Translations under genes and position numbers: made by a program
Origin: Cryptomeria japonica
Lineage: Eukaryota > Streptophyta > Pinopsida > Cupressales > Cupressaceae
NCBI RefSeq assembly: GCF_030272615.1
Contig: NC_081414.1
Span: 3,163,501-3,227,500, forward strand
Reading direction: 5' to 3'
DNA: 64,000 bases
Shown here: in pieces, positions 1 through 11,151 of the stretch
Layout: every line of letters begins with the position of its first letter
Numbering within the stretch: the first letter of the stretch is position 1
Notes under the pieces: generated by a model
The model's input: the letters and a program-made list of their open reading frames with translations, nothing else
Told to the model about the DNA's origin: nothing
Databases searched by the model: none

Positions 1-120
1 AGTGTCAAGGCAAATGTTAACTGATTGATATAACCACACCCGAATGAATCGGTGTCAAGGCAAATGTTAACCGATCAATATAACCACACCCGAATGAATC
101 AGTGTCAAAGCAAATGTTAA
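1..120. repeat. 50-bp tandem repeat, about 2.4 copies
   Basis: Units start at 1, 51 and 101 with the shared start GTGTCAAGGCAAATGTTAA. The first two differ at only a few positions and the third is cut after about 20 bp. The window edge truncates the array, so the true copy number is unknown. No coding potential. Confidence 0.9.
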
Positions 121-480
121 TATTATAATCAGATAAACATATTCAGTTCGGAAAGCATAATCAAAACAGAACAAGAGAGATTTATAGGTTAGGAGAGACG
201 TACCTTGCATAAGCTACTAATGCATTAACAATTTCAACAAAAGTAAGCATTGTTTTTATTCTATTAAGGAGAAAACTGCAGTAAAAACATAGATCAATGT
301 GAAGATACTTGAGTGAGAGTTTTATTTCTGCAATGTGTGAAGAAATATAAGAACAACACAAGTTTAGAGAAGAAGTTTTTTCTAGTGTGTGAGGGTGTAA
401 ATTTGCTACTACTACAAATCCTATTGCTATGCAACATTCCAAGGCATTTTATTGTTTTTCATCATAGAACTATCTGAAAA
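121..480. other. No gene seen; leader region of the gag relic
   Basis: AT-rich sequence between the tandem repeat and the start of a copia gag relic. It would correspond to the leader of that element, but I find no convincing tRNA-Met primer-binding site or LTR end. The 86-codon minus-strand frame here has no recognisable motif. Confidence 0.5.
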
Positions 481-1190
481 TGGACACACCTCTAGAAAAT
501 AATAATGGTCACAATTTTCACACATGGAAGGTGAAAATGCAAATGCAATTGATAAACAAAATTTTATGAGGTATAGTTAATGGCACTAAAGTAGTATCCA
601 TAGATGCTAAAACGAAGATTGATTGGGAAAGTAGAGATTAGAAAGCCAAGTCCATCATTGGTCTTGCTCTTTTAGATTTAGAAAAATCATCTAAACAAAT
701 ATATGATGAATTAAATAAGTTGTTTGGAGCAAAAGCAACCAATAATTCTCTTTGAAATTGCAATTATTTAGATTCAACATGGTTGATGATATTACTATGT
801 CTAGCCACATAGCCAATTTGAGAACTCTCATTAAACAACTAGCAAAAATTGGTGTTGCGGTTGATAAAGAATATGCTAAAGCTATTTTGTTGAGTAATTT
901 TCCTTCAAAAATATAACGTTATATTTACTCTTAGTCAAATGCCATCATAAACATTAGAAGATGTGATTTCATATGGGCTCTTATTTAAAAACATTTAATG
1001 CATTCATTTAAAGCATCTCTAGTCTTCAAGTAAAGTTATATATTAAATCATTCTAGAGAGCAATCAATAGTGATACGCATTGATTTGGTGCAATAAATAG
1101 ATTAAAGAATTTGTATTTTAGATATCACTAGTCTCCAATTTTTAGGAAATATAGAACAAAAAATAATGCATTAGGAAAAGTTGCAAGACA
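481..1190 (+). pseudogene. Ty1/copia gag relic
   Basis: The + strand starts with an ATG at 481 and gives a copia Gag N-terminal pattern: an early G-x-N-F-x-x-W-K-x-K-M motif, then a W-E-x-x-D-x-K-A segment and a Y-D-E-L-N-K-L-F stretch. This is the usual capsid-like (UBN2-type) Gag region. Nonsense codons near 568 and 640 and at least one frameshift near 755 break it. No zinc knuckle or pol follows, because E3's LTR begins at 1204. E3 probably inserted into this older element; TAGAT at 1199-1203 would be one copy of its target duplication. Confidence 0.75.
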
Positions 1191-1203
1191 AAATCATGTA
1201 GAT

Positions 1204-2263
1204 TGTGATGAATACTAAGAGGGGGGTTGAATTAGTATGCCCAAAAACATAACCAAACTCTTAAGTAATTTTACTGCAGACCGGTATAGTAGTTTGAACA
1301 ACAAACCGATTAAAACACAGATAAGCCAAATAGCAAATAAAGCATTCACCCATAGAAGAAAAATCACCATAACACAAGATGTTTTGACACGGTGAGTAAA
1401 ACTCACAAGTCAACTATCTACAGAATAGTAACCAGATCAGTTAAGGTCGTATCGATTAAGACTACCCTGTTAAAGGATTTTAGATCCACAACTGTGAACC
1501 ACCTTGCTAGAGGATTTACAATAGGCTTGACTGGGCCTACTCGGTTAAGGGTTTCAAACTTGTCAAAGAGATTAGTAATCAATGAGTGAAATGATATAGA
1601 AAGTAGCATAGAATGCTTGATTAGATCCTTGACTGCTCCCTGTTACTGCATTGCAGCATTACTTCAATCTTCTATCCTTTGCATGTTCAATCTCTATCGC
1701 ACGATGCTTCTATAATAACTTCTCTCTTCAACACACATACATACACATACACACTTTAAAACCCTAGACATGATGTCCTTAAATAGGAAGTTGATTTCAT
1801 GTCGGTCCAATGAGATTGGATTACAATTTCCTAGGTTCAAATCATGTAGACACATTTGGTAACACGACACAGAAACAATGCCAAAGTGTCGGTGGATGAT
1901 AACTCATCACACTATACAATTTTACCGGTACCGGTTTAACACAGTATATCGATTAACAAACAAAGACTGGTAACTGGAACATAGTGTCCCAATGAAAAAT
2001 ATTAACTGCTGCTAGGGGTCCTCGTTCTGCTTGAGGTCTTTGGTCATGCTTTGACCGGTAAGCATCTTCTACAAAGCACCGATAGTCTTCAATAAACAAA
2101 GACTATACATTCAATGACATATAATACCAGTGTGATCAATAAACACATATTAAAGTGGAGAATAACTCATACATAAAATAAGTGTGTGTCCATCAATGAC
2201 AATCACAACTAAACATGCCAACAACCACCTCAACTAAGTACAAACATTATCAAAATGCCAACA
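1204..2263 (-). repeat. 3' LTR of element E3
   Basis: On the + strand the LTR runs from TGTGATGAATAC to TGCCAACA. In element orientation (minus) it starts TGTTGGCATTTTGATAA and ends TTCATCACA, so it has TG..CA ends. A CCCCCCTCTTAGTAT motif lies just inside the LTR 3' end, as in E1, E2 and E5. Polypurine tracts follow immediately at 2264. No second LTR of this family was found, so E3 is incomplete in the window. Confidence 0.8.
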
Positions 2264-2510
2264 ATCTCCCCCTTTTGCATTGATGGCAACACATATGAAA
2301 ATTTGACATCTAAGTGCTTCCAAAACAAAAATAGATGTCATAATCAAAATTGTTCCCCCTAAGCATATATACTACTCCCTTTGCCAAAATTATAAGCATG
2401 TTCAAATTCAATGCTACTCCCCATAAAATTTTCATGAATACTACTCCCCCTTTTCCATCAATGACAAAGTAATACAAAATATAGTGGGTTTACCACTCCC
2501 CTGATTTACC
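2264..2510 (-). other. Polypurine tract array of E3
   Basis: Directly outside the LTR the minus strand reads GCAAAAGGGGGAGAT, the plus-strand priming site for reverse transcription. Further purine tracts of the same type lie near 2353, 2373, 2424, 2443 and 2497, each tied to TACTCCCC-like words on the + strand. Multiple polypurine tracts upstream of the 3' LTR are a described trait of Sirevirus-type copia elements. Confidence 0.7.
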
Positions 2511-3419
2511 AAAATCATATTGCATAACATAAAAATAGAGTATACATTTACGACAATAAAGAGTAAAACTTTTCAAAAATAGATTTAAAGTTTTTCAAAA
2601 AATCCTTCATGTCTATTGACCAGGTATCTAGGAGTGAGGTAGCAATTTCACTCTGAGTCTTCATCTGGAAAGCTAACTCCTCCATGGCATCGATTGTGCT
2701 CAATTCATGTTCAGAAAACACTTCTGAAGAACCGGCAACTTTGGTAATAAAATCAACTAGAGCTCCTGCAGATCTTGAGTCTGCTTGCAGATCTCCGATT
2801 CAATCCTTGCAATCTGTTGCCGGTGAGTGTGAACAGTCTGCCCATACATTGTGAAGGAACCATATGGTAATTTGAAGTTGCCTATATGTTGCTTTAACTC
2901 CGATTGGAGTTGACTCTTTTTCTTCAAAGCATCATCACAGAATAGATTGGGTTGGTAGATTTTGCTCAATATTTTATGTCCTTCAGCCATTGCCAGATTG
3001 ATATCATCCCTCTGGTGGATCAGTTTGTCTTTGTCTTCATTAAATTGCTTCACCAATGCAACTTTGAGTGCCTTTTCATGCTTTTTCTTTGCAGTGGTAT
3101 GGGCAACATCCTCCAAACATTGTACTTGATCATCCACGATTGTGCAAAGATGTTTTAACTGGGCTAGAGAGGAATCAGTACTGGGGAGGTTAGTACCAGG
3201 AACTAAGTTGGAAAGAGTGTCAACAACAATTTGAATGACATCCTGTTCTTTCTTCCTCCTCAGTTCTTCCAATCTTTCCTGAGCTAGTTGAATACTCCTT
3301 AGTAGCTCATTCTCATCTACCGATTGAGTAAGACAGGCAAGAGTCAAATCATTGTGACCGGTGGGATCAATCTGTTTGGTTTGATCATCGATTGTCTTAA
3401 GAGTCTATCCTCATTCCTT

Positions 3420-3830
3420 TGATTTGTTCTCCTCTTGTTTCCTCTTCTCCCGCTCTTCTTTTTCCTTGTCCTCCTTGTCGGCCTTTTCTTTCTCCTCTTT
3501 CTCCTTCTCCACTTTCTTCTTCTCTTCTTCTTTCTTCCTCTCTTCTTCCTTCTTCTCTTCTTCCTTCTCTTGTGCTCTCTTCTTCTTTCTTCTCCGCTCT
3601 CTTCTTCTCTTCTTTTTCCTTTTCCGCTCTCTCTTTGTCTTCTTTTTCTTTCTCCGCTTTCTCCTTGTCTTCTTTTTCTTGCTCTGCTCTTTCTTTCTCC
3701 TGTTTCTCTTTCTCTTGTTTTTCTTTCTCTTTTTTCTCTTTCTCCTATTTCTCTTTCTCTTGTTTCTCTTTTGCCGCTTTCTCATCTTTTTCTTTCTCCA
3801 CTCTCTCCTCTTCAGCTTTCTCCTTCTCTA
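3420..3830 (-). repeat. Glu/Lys-rich repeat inside E3 ORF2
   Basis: The minus strand, in the frame used upstream, encodes a chain of E-K-E-K-A-E-K and E-K-E-D-K-E-R units, predicted as a long charged helix. The underlying DNA is a near-perfect purine repeat, which gives long spurious frames on both strands. Frame moves by two bases around 3570, where a GAGAGA run appears to have lost an AG. Confidence 0.75.
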
Positions 3831-4402
3831 GAGTGGTGTCCTCAACATCTAGTGCATCAACATCAATGGGGTCATTTTGTTCTTCTATTCTTTCACCCTG
3901 ACTATTGAAAACTTCATCTGGTTTGGATGTAGATAGGTCAGGCTCTTGCTCAGCCTGCTGATTTGCTTCAGATACCTTCTACATCTTGACAGTTGCTTTA
4001 GCCTGTAGATGGGTGTCTTTTTCCACCTCAGAGACTTTACCTGCAAGTATTTGAAGTCTTCTTCTTCTCATGAAAAAGATTCCTTTGAACTTATCAATAA
4101 TCTCAAACAATTCTAAATTTGAGGCATCTGGAAAATATTGGGCAAAAATTTTCTCCCTGATTTTTTGTTCATTTTCAATGGCAATGCGCCATTTTTTGTC
4201 CAAAGAATCATACAAAGATTCAGAAGTAACCGATTTAATATCGGTAGGTGACCGATCATTATCACATAAATATTTAATAAGTTCTTGTTCAACGTCCTCC
4301 TTTTCACTGTCATTGAAACCATCAAAATATTCTTTTAAACCATCAAGAACTTTCCTTCTAATATTCTTTATGGTCCTTTGACAATGTGTCATAGGCCTGT
4401 AA

Positions 4403-4407
<5 letters not shown>

Positions 4408-4452
<45 letters not shown>
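4408..4452. repeat. (AT)n microsatellite within ORF2
   Basis: About 22 AT dinucleotides sit in the middle of E3 ORF2, between the basic linker and the next domain. The frame is the same on both sides, so the expansion kept the register but adds Ile/Tyr codons. Confidence 0.9.
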
Positions 4453-4455
<3 letters not shown>

Positions 4456-5844
4456 ACCGGTGCAGAGGTTGCAGGGAACATTACCGATTGTCTTCGTCTT
4501 CTTACTTGGTTGCCTTGTCTTCTTCATTTCTACCTCTGGTTCAGTGTCTTCTGAATCCGGTGTGTTATTCCTGGTTTTTCTCTTCCTTTCAAATACCTTT
4601 GGTGGAATGGCCTCCGGTTTCTTTTTGGCAGGTGACCTCTTGGTCACTTTAGGACTAGCATCATATACAACCGGTGTCGATGCCGATGGCACAACTTTCC
4701 TCTTCTGCTTTGGTACTTCAATAGGTTTGATCCTCTCTAAGTAAGTACCAGTCCTCTTCTTCTTTGGATCAAGTGGTGAACCAAGTAGGGTAGAGGCATA
4801 CCCTATGAGTATATCATTTACCACTTCATAGCCCATAGGCTCAACTTCATCTTGTCTAGGCTCAACTGCTTCTATTATGCAATGATCCACTTTGATTGTG
4901 AAACAGATATCATCTTCATACTTTTTAACCAGATCACCTGATATTCTTATTCTCCGATTCATCTTCAATTTGAACTCATCAAAATACCTGTTCATAGTCT
5001 CCGGATAAGAAGATCCCACTGCTTCTAGACTCTCCTTGATTTATCTTGAAACCGGTAGGTCACTTGACCTTTGAACATCACCGACTCCAGGAAAATACCC
5101 TTGAAAATTAAAAAATAACCCGACAAGTAGTTGACCGAACTTAAACCTTAGTGCCTTGTCCTCTTGGATGGATTTCAGATTCTCCATGAGTTGTTTTTGC
5201 ATGCAGGTACATAAGTCATATTCTGCATCTTCCTTGATCATTCGATAAGCAACATGCACTGCACTTGTAGGAACAGAGTTCATTCTACTGACATAAAATA
5301 CTCTATACTTGATCACCATGCATGCATACTTTACCAAGTTATCTCTTATGGTGTTTACAATCATTGCCTGCTAATCGCTCACAGAACTGGTGAGCTCTAT
5401 CACTTTGACTTTTGTGATCTTGCGAAGAACAGGGATTTCTCCAACATTGCAGAAACCAGTCATGATATGGATTACCTCTGATGTGATATCATGGGTTCAC
5501 TCAAGATACATCTTGTCACCATGAACCCTACTAAGAATGATCCTTATATGATCTTCTATGAATTCCTCGAGAAAATATACTACATTGTGGAATTTCTTCT
5601 TCTCAATCACATTGTACTCTGGTTTTATCTTCTTATCTTCTCCATAGAATGAACTCAACTGGGAGTGAATCACTAGAGACCCTAGGTCTTCTAGTTTGCA
5701 ATCAATACAACCAAAAACATCCCCTTCGACAATGACTCTGACAAGAATTTGAGATAGGGCATTATATTTCACCTTCTTCCTAAGAAACTTGGATGACTCC
5801 TCAAGTTCGGTAGAACTAGAAGGAATTTTGGATGTAGAGGCCAT

Positions 5845-6224
5845 GTCTAAATAATTTCGAATGATGAGGGGATTCGACGAAAAATACCTTTTCACTCCGA
5901 ACTAGGGTTCATCGATGTCAAATTTGAACTAGGGTTCGCCGATGTCGAGCACAACACACTTCTCCAAAAGCTTGTTTTACCACTCTGACCTCCACTCTGG
6001 ATAACTTGAAATGGCTGCAAAATCTTGTGCTAGATTTATTTCTAGATTCTTTCGAATGCAAAATGAATCGCTCTTGTTGCGCTGCTCAAGCTAGAAACAA
6101 ATTTCTTCGAAAAGTATATAAGTAAAAATGACAACAAGAGTCACTTTTAAACATGCTCCTACCTACCATAATAAATGCATCACCAATAAGGTACAAACTC
6201 TAACTTTACCACTTCATTTCTTTT
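5845..6224 (-). other. Region upstream of E3 ORF2, no gene seen
   Basis: This lies 5' of the ORF2 start on the minus strand. A word related to CTAGGGTTCGCCGATGTCGA occurs twice (about 5899-5947). In E2 the equivalent interval separates gag from ORF2, so it may act as an internal leader, but nothing here proves a promoter. E5's LTR starts at 6225. Confidence 0.4.
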
Positions 6225-6668
6225 TGTTAGGTCCCAGAGACAACTAAGAGGGGGGGGGGGGGGGGGGGGGGGGGTTAATCAGTTGTCAAACAAATTCAAA
6301 CCAAAAACAACTTAACCAACTTAATGCTTAATACCGGTATACCAGTCTAATATGTCGATAGACAGTTTTAACAGTTGATTGCAATACCGGTAAGGATTGA
6401 TGCATGAAACAAAAGGACACAACACATAACACCAAAATTTGTACGTGGAAACCCTGTAAGGGGAAAAACCACGGTGGGAAACCTTACCCACAATCAGATG
6501 ATACTACTGCAGATAGTAAGTGTATACAAATGGGGTCTGCACATGCAAAAAGGCCAAGCACCTAGAGCTCACTACTCAATCACAAAATAGGAGTCACACT
6601 GACTACAATTGGATGGTTAAATCCAATAAGAATGTACTGCTCAAATTTGCATCTTTCTATGCTAGATT
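6225..6668 (-). repeat. E5 3' LTR, left part (split by E4)
   Basis: On the + strand it starts TGTTAGGTCCCAGAG and carries a 25-G run. It shares with other LTRs here the block around GGGGAAAAACCACGGTGGG (6460-6480) and continues at 11512 after E4. Joined, the LTR is about 1,075 bp. CTTTT at 6220-6224 would be the target duplication copy, but the other end of E5 is missing. Confidence 0.75.
6250..6274 (+). repeat. 25-nt poly-G tract
   Basis: An uninterrupted run of 25 G on the + strand, at the position where sister LTRs carry 6 to 13 of the same base. It corresponds to C on the element's sense strand, just inside the LTR 3' end. It could fold as a G-quadruplex; its length in the assembly may be unreliable. 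Confidence 0.9.
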
Positions 6669-7118
6669 TGTTAGGGTTTCAAGCAGATCCAAAGCAAATA
6701 TGAACTAACAATTATATGCAAATTTAAATTAAAAAGATAAAGAAATAAAATAGGACACAGATAACACAGAGATTTAACGTGGTTCACCCAGAATGGGTTA
6801 CGTCCACCATACACAGTCGTCCAATCTTTCTTATTATCCAGCAAAAATAGTACATCAACCTTACAATGCCTTAAGCATCTCAACCGCTTATAACATGCGT
6901 TTTTAGGGCAACAAACAAAGTCGGCCTTTTTAGGGTTTTATTACAATGTCGGTTTTCATCAACAAAAAAATGGCAAAAAAAATTTCTTGGGGGCTGCTGC
7001 CCCCAAACCCCCGCAGTAGGCTTCACCTGCTTTCTCGGGGCCCAGCCCGGCCCCAAACCCCAGCAAGAATACATGTTGAGTGTATAGTACTTTGCTGATC
7101 AGTCGCCACATATCAACA
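6669..7118 (-). repeat. E4 3' LTR (450 bp)
   Basis: Starts TGTTAGGGTTTCAAG and ends ATATCAACA on the + strand, matching 11152-11511. It carries about 90 extra GC-rich bases (roughly 6977-7066, around GGGGGCTGCTGCCCCC) that are absent from the other LTR. Confidence 0.9.
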
Positions 7119-7134
7119 CTCTCCCACTTGGAGA
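7119..7134 (-). other. E4 polypurine tract
   Basis: The minus strand reads TCTCCAAGTGGGAGAG directly before the 3' LTR start TGTTGATATG. This is the expected place for plus-strand priming. Confidence 0.75.
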
Positions 7135-7214
7135 CTGATACTAGATGACACCACTGTACTTGCAGCATCCGCTGGATAAAACACTAGGACTGGACTGGTA
7201 TAATTTCACAATTA

Positions 7215-8770
7215 TCAATCAAGAAGACCAACAAAAACTGATGAAGAAATCAGCTTCTCCTGTGGAACTGCCTTCGTGAACATATCGGCAAGATTCTCAC
7301 TTGTGTGAATCTTCTCGAGCCGTAACTGACCCTCCTCCAAAATAGTCTGGATGAAGTGGTACTTGAGCTGAATGTGCTTTGTCTTTGAATGAAAAGCAGA
7401 GTTCTTCGCAAGATGAATGGAACTCTGGCTATCAGTATACAATGGGCTATCCTCTTGTGTCTGACCCAATTCCTCCAGAAAACATTGCAACCAAATCATC
7501 TCCTTGCTAGCTTCTGTAGCAGCAAAATTGCTCAGCTTCAGTGGTTGAAAGTGCGACAACCTTTTGCAGCCTAGAAATCCAATTGACTACAGTTCCCCCT
7601 ATAGTAAAAACATACCCTGTAGTACTCCTCCGTGAATCAATATCACCCGCTAGATCAGAGTCAACAAATCCATTTAGAGCGCATTAGATCCTTTGAAACA
7701 TAATGCCTTCATAGTAGTTCCTTTCAAATACCGAAGAATCCATTTCACAGCATTCCAATGTTCCATACCTGGATTACTCATAAACCTACTCACAACTCCC
7801 ACTGCATGTACAATATCTGGCCTTGTGCAAACCATTACATACATCAGACTGCCAACATCTGATGAATATAGGATGTTAGACATTTTATTTACCTCTTCCT
7901 GTGCCTTTGGGCACATCTCCTTAGTCAATTTGAAATGACTAGCCAAAGGTGTACTGACTGCTTTTGCATCTTGCGTGTTAAATCTTTTCAACACCTTCTT
8001 TATATACTCACTTTGGGACAAATTCAAGGTTCTATTTTTCCTATCCCGTGTAATCCTCATATCGAGAATTTGCTTAGCTGCACCCAAATCCTTCATAGAA
8101 AATGTCCTGGCTAATTTATGTTTAAGATCATTTATGTGTTGCATGTTAGACCCAACAACAACCATGTCATCAACATAAAGCAACGGGGGTACTATAACTG
8201 CCATTATACAATCTCTTAAAATATACACAATGATCAGAATGACATCTATGATAACCAAGTTCAACCATGAAACTGTCAAATTTTAAATACCATTGTCGGG
8301 GTGCTTGCTTTAGGCCATACAAACTTTTCTTCAACCTGCACACCAAGTTCTCCTTACCTTTGACCTCATATCCCTATGGTTGCAACATGTAAATTTCCTC
8401 CTCCAAATCTCCATGGAGAAAAGCTGTTTTGACATCTAATTGTTCAAGATGTAAATTGTCTGCAGCCACAAGACTAAGTACAGTTCTAATTGAAGTCATT
8501 TTTACAACTGGAGAAAATATTTCATCATAATCTATTCCCTTTTTCTGTGCAAAACCTTTTACCACAAGTCTGGCCTTATATCTTTTCTGACCTCCTTCCT
8601 CCTCCTTCAGCCGATAAACCCATTTGTTAGGCAAGGCTCTTTTTTCTGCAGGTAAAGGACTAAGTCCCAAGTCTTATTTTTCATCAAGGAGTCCATCTCC
8701 TCTTTCATGCTTAGCTCCCACTGTTGTTTGGCATCTACCTGCATTGCTTCTTCATATTCTTCTGGTTCAC
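7215..8770 (-). pseudogene. E4 reverse transcriptase and RNase H
   Basis: From the 5' side the minus strand encodes the RT N-terminal block (N-K-W-V-Y-R-L-K near 8620, then K-A-R-L-V-V-K-G-F-A-Q and D-V-K-T-A-F-L-H-G), the active-site motif Y-V-D-D-M near 8165, the R-Y-L-K-G-T block near 7730, and RNase H (Y-T-D-S-Q-S and the S-K-T-K-H-I block near 7380). In copia these copy the element's RNA and remove the template. A frameshift lies near 8660, a nonsense codon near 8374, and further breaks between 8280 and 8370 and near 7570-7680, so no functional polymerase remains. Confidence 0.88.
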
Positions 8771-9024
8771 CAGAATCAGTTAATAATATCGAATAAAAAG
8801 AAGGAGAAAATCTTTCGGGGGTCTACTTGACCTCGTAGAACATCTAACACTTGTAGGAGTTTGTGGGACAATCTGTTGTTGCTGAGCATCAGGTACCTGT
8901 GGCATTTCATTTTCAGGAATCTCATCCAACACCACATATTCTTGTTTGTCCTGTTCATGCTTCTTTTCCTGCATTTGTTCTTTATACATAACCTTCTCAT
9001 TGAATATAACATCTCTACTTCTAA

Positions 9025-9912
9025 TTATTTTCTTATTTTCAAAATCCCATAACCAATAGCCAAAAGATTGGTTCTGTTTTCTTTATCAACATGGACAAAA
9101 GCTTCACAACCAAAGGTTTTCAGAAAAGAATAATTTACCTTTTTACCAGTCCATGCCTCCTCTGGAATACCACCATCCAAAGGGGTTGAAGGTCCTCTAT
9201 TTATCAAATAGACAACATTATGTACAACATCTGCCCAAAAATGTAAGGGTAATCCAGCATGAAATCTCATGCTCCTCGTGCATTCCATGATAGTCCTATT
9301 CATTCTCTCTGATAAACCATTTTCCTGTGGAGATCCTGGAACTATCTTCTGCTTTCGTATCCCATTTAAGGAGCAGTAATCTTCAAATGCTTTGCTACAA
9401 TACTCACCTCCATTATCCGATCTGAGACACTTCAACTTTTTTCCTGTCTCATTCTCAACCAAAGCTTTCCATTTCTTAAAAGTTTCAAAAACATCTAATT
9501 TTTGTTTTAGGAAATATACCCATGTTTTTCTGGTTGAGTCATCAATAAAAATAACATAATAACAAGAGCCACCAAGAGATGATACTTGAGCCGGTCCCCA
9601 TACATCTGAATGTACAAGCTCTAACTTCTCACTCTTCTTCTCTTTCCCAACCTTGAGAAATCTGACTCTTTTATGTTTACCATAAACACGGGTTTCACAT
9701 AACTCTAAATCAATCTTCTTTAGTCCTAGAAATAGATTTTTGGAGTGAAGGGTTTTCATCCCTTTCTCACTCATGTGCCCAAACCTATGGTGCCACATTA
9801 TCGAATCTGTTCTTGCAACATCTATTGTTGTTGTCCCTGCAATAACATTATCTATAGCAGCTAGGGTAGAGTAAGTGTTACCCATACACAGATATAATGT
9901 GCCTACCTTCAC
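9025..9912 (-). pseudogene. E4 integrase
   Basis: A 295-codon open stretch with the H-H zinc half-site (M-W-H-H-R-F-G-H) near the N-terminus and the catalytic triad in context: H-S-D-V-W-G-P, L-R-S-D-N-G-G-E-Y and P-Q-E-N-G-L-S-E-R. Integrase joins the cDNA to the target. One of the two zinc cysteines is replaced: C-E-T-R stands where the family has C-x-x-C. It is cut from protease and RT by stops and frameshifts at 9912-9948 and below 9025. Confidence 0.88.
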
Positions 9913-9948
9913 ACCTTTAGCTAATACTAATGATCCTTTAGTGACCTT

Positions 9949-10239
9949 CTAGATACTGTCTGAGAAGGTAACTATGCAACCTTCACTACCTAGTTGCCCT
10001 GTAGAAATTAAATTTCTTCTTAAATTAGGAACATGTCTTACCTCCTGCAGAAACCAGTCATTTCCATTCTGCAACTTGATCTTTATCTTTCCTTTTCCAA
10101 CAATTTGATAGGGCTCATCATCACCCAAATATACCTGTCCAAAATCACCTTGAACATAATTTAGAAAATATTTTATATGGGGTGTAGCATGAAATGAAGC
10201 CCCAGAATCTATTACCCAGGAATCATTAACATTATCCAA
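9949..10239 (-). pseudogene. E4 aspartic protease
   Basis: Contains W-V-I-D-S-G-A-S-F-H-A-T, the copia protease active site, here intact, followed by the flap region and the N-L-I-S-T-G-Q-L block typical of the protease C-terminus. It lies between gag and integrase and is separated from integrase by a single stop near 9948. Confidence 0.85.
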
Positions 10240-11090
10240 ACAGAAGATTAAAGCATCTTGTAAAGTATTACTTGCAATATTAGCTTCCTTACTGTCATTT
10301 TCATTTTTGTCTCCTTCTTTGTTTTTCTCAGACCAACAATCTTTCTTTAGATGACCAGGCTTTCCGCAGTATCAGCAATCTTTCTTTCCTCTAGATTGAG
10401 AGCGTCCTTTCTTTGACTTCCCTCATGACTTCTCATTCCCAGGGCCTTTTCCTATTTCCTTTGATCTTCCTTTGTTCTCCACATTCAAAACACTACCCGA
10501 TGATATTGGAGTCTCACCTGTGCTTTTCCTTCGCATTTCCTCGCTTAGGATAACACCAACAATATCATCAACTACCAAAATATTTTTACCAGAGACAGAG
10601 TTACTTACAGCCATAACCAAGCTATTCCAGCTTTTTGGCAAAGAACATAAAATCAAGAGAGCCCTAACCTCTTCTGCCAAAGTAATATTTACCGAAGACA
10701 ATTGATTGGTAATTGTATTAAATTCATTTAAGTGTTCTGCTACAGATCCTCCCTCACCCATTTTCAAATTAAATAAACGCTTCATAAGAAATATCTTATT
10801 CGAAGTCGAGGGTTTCTCATACAACTTAGCCAATGTCGCCATCAAATTTACAGTCATTTTTTCTTCTGTTATATTGAATGCTACAGATGGTGCAAGGCAC
10901 AATCAAATGGATCCTAGTGCCTTTCTATCTAAAATGTCCCACTCTTCATCTGACATTGTGGTCGCTTTCTTTAACTTTCCTTCCAATGGCCGCCACAAAT
11001 CCTTTTGATACAGGTAATCCTCCATCTACATTTTCCATAACTGGTAATTTTGGTCGTTAAACTTTTCGACCTTGAATTTGGAATCCTTCA
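10240..11090 (-). pseudogene. E4 gag with zinc knuckle
   Basis: The start M-K-D-S-K-F-x-V-E-K-F near 11090 leads into the copia capsid region (M-S-D-E-E-W, then L-x-x-L-Y-E-K-P-S and a F-L-M-K-R-L-F block). A CCHC knuckle (Y-C-G-K-P-G-H-L-K-K-D-C-W) lies near 10350. One nonsense codon is just before the knuckle at about 10370, another at 10423, and more lie near 10900 and 11030. Those I checked fit single transitions. Confidence 0.82.
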
Positions 11091-11137
11091 TTGCTCCCAC
11101 TCAAATCTGAAAGTCCTGCCAATTTACAGAAAACCTC

Positions 11138-11149
11138 ACTCTGATACCA
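11138..11149 (-). other. E4 primer-binding site
   Basis: The minus strand reads TGGTATCAGAGT, matching the initiator tRNA-Met complement TGGTATCAGAGC at 11 of 12 positions, two bases inside the 5' LTR. Confidence 0.85.
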
Positions 11150-11151
11150 AT

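Larger units (their letters stand above)
2548..5844 (-). pseudogene. E3 ORF2: large non-pol retroelement ORF, function unknown
   Basis: The likely ATG is at 5844 (M-A-S-T-S-K) and the terminal stop at 2548, about 1,090 codons. Order: an N-terminal domain with D-H-I-R-I-I-L-S-R-V-H-G near 5530 and M-T-G-F shortly after; a R-F-K-F-G-Q-L-L-V-G segment near 5140; a K-M-N-R-R-I-R-I domain near 4960; a basic/proline linker; an E/K-rich repeat; and a C-terminal coiled coil. The same order occurs in E2 ORF2 (minus, 34003-37035), including K-Y-x-D-D-I-C-F and L-S-R-V-H-G. Breaks are nonsense codons near 5495, 5367, 3980 and 3747, a likely 2-nt deletion near 3570, and a 1-nt shift at 2757. I do not recognise a named family; the N-terminal pattern recalls ATHILA ORF1 or plant mobile domains. 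No gag or pol accompanies it because E5 interrupts the element at 6225. Confidence 0.6.

Noticed and set aside
1-120. Direct repeats resembling a CRISPR array
   Set aside because: Units are contiguous with no variable spacers; this is a tandem repeat in a plant genome.
3411-3785. Lys/Arg-rich 124-codon minus-strand frame
   Set aside because: Its upstream half is an out-of-register reading of the Glu/Lys repeat of E3 ORF2; the domain frame gives E-K-E-D-K units.
3419-3908. Ser/Phe/Leu-rich frames on the + strand
   Set aside because: They are antisense readings of the purine repeat in ORF2 and only mirror its composition.
6880-7168. Gly/Pro/Trp-containing frames over the GC-rich LTR block
   Set aside because: They lie inside the E4 LTR, which is non-coding and has a 90-bp indel there.
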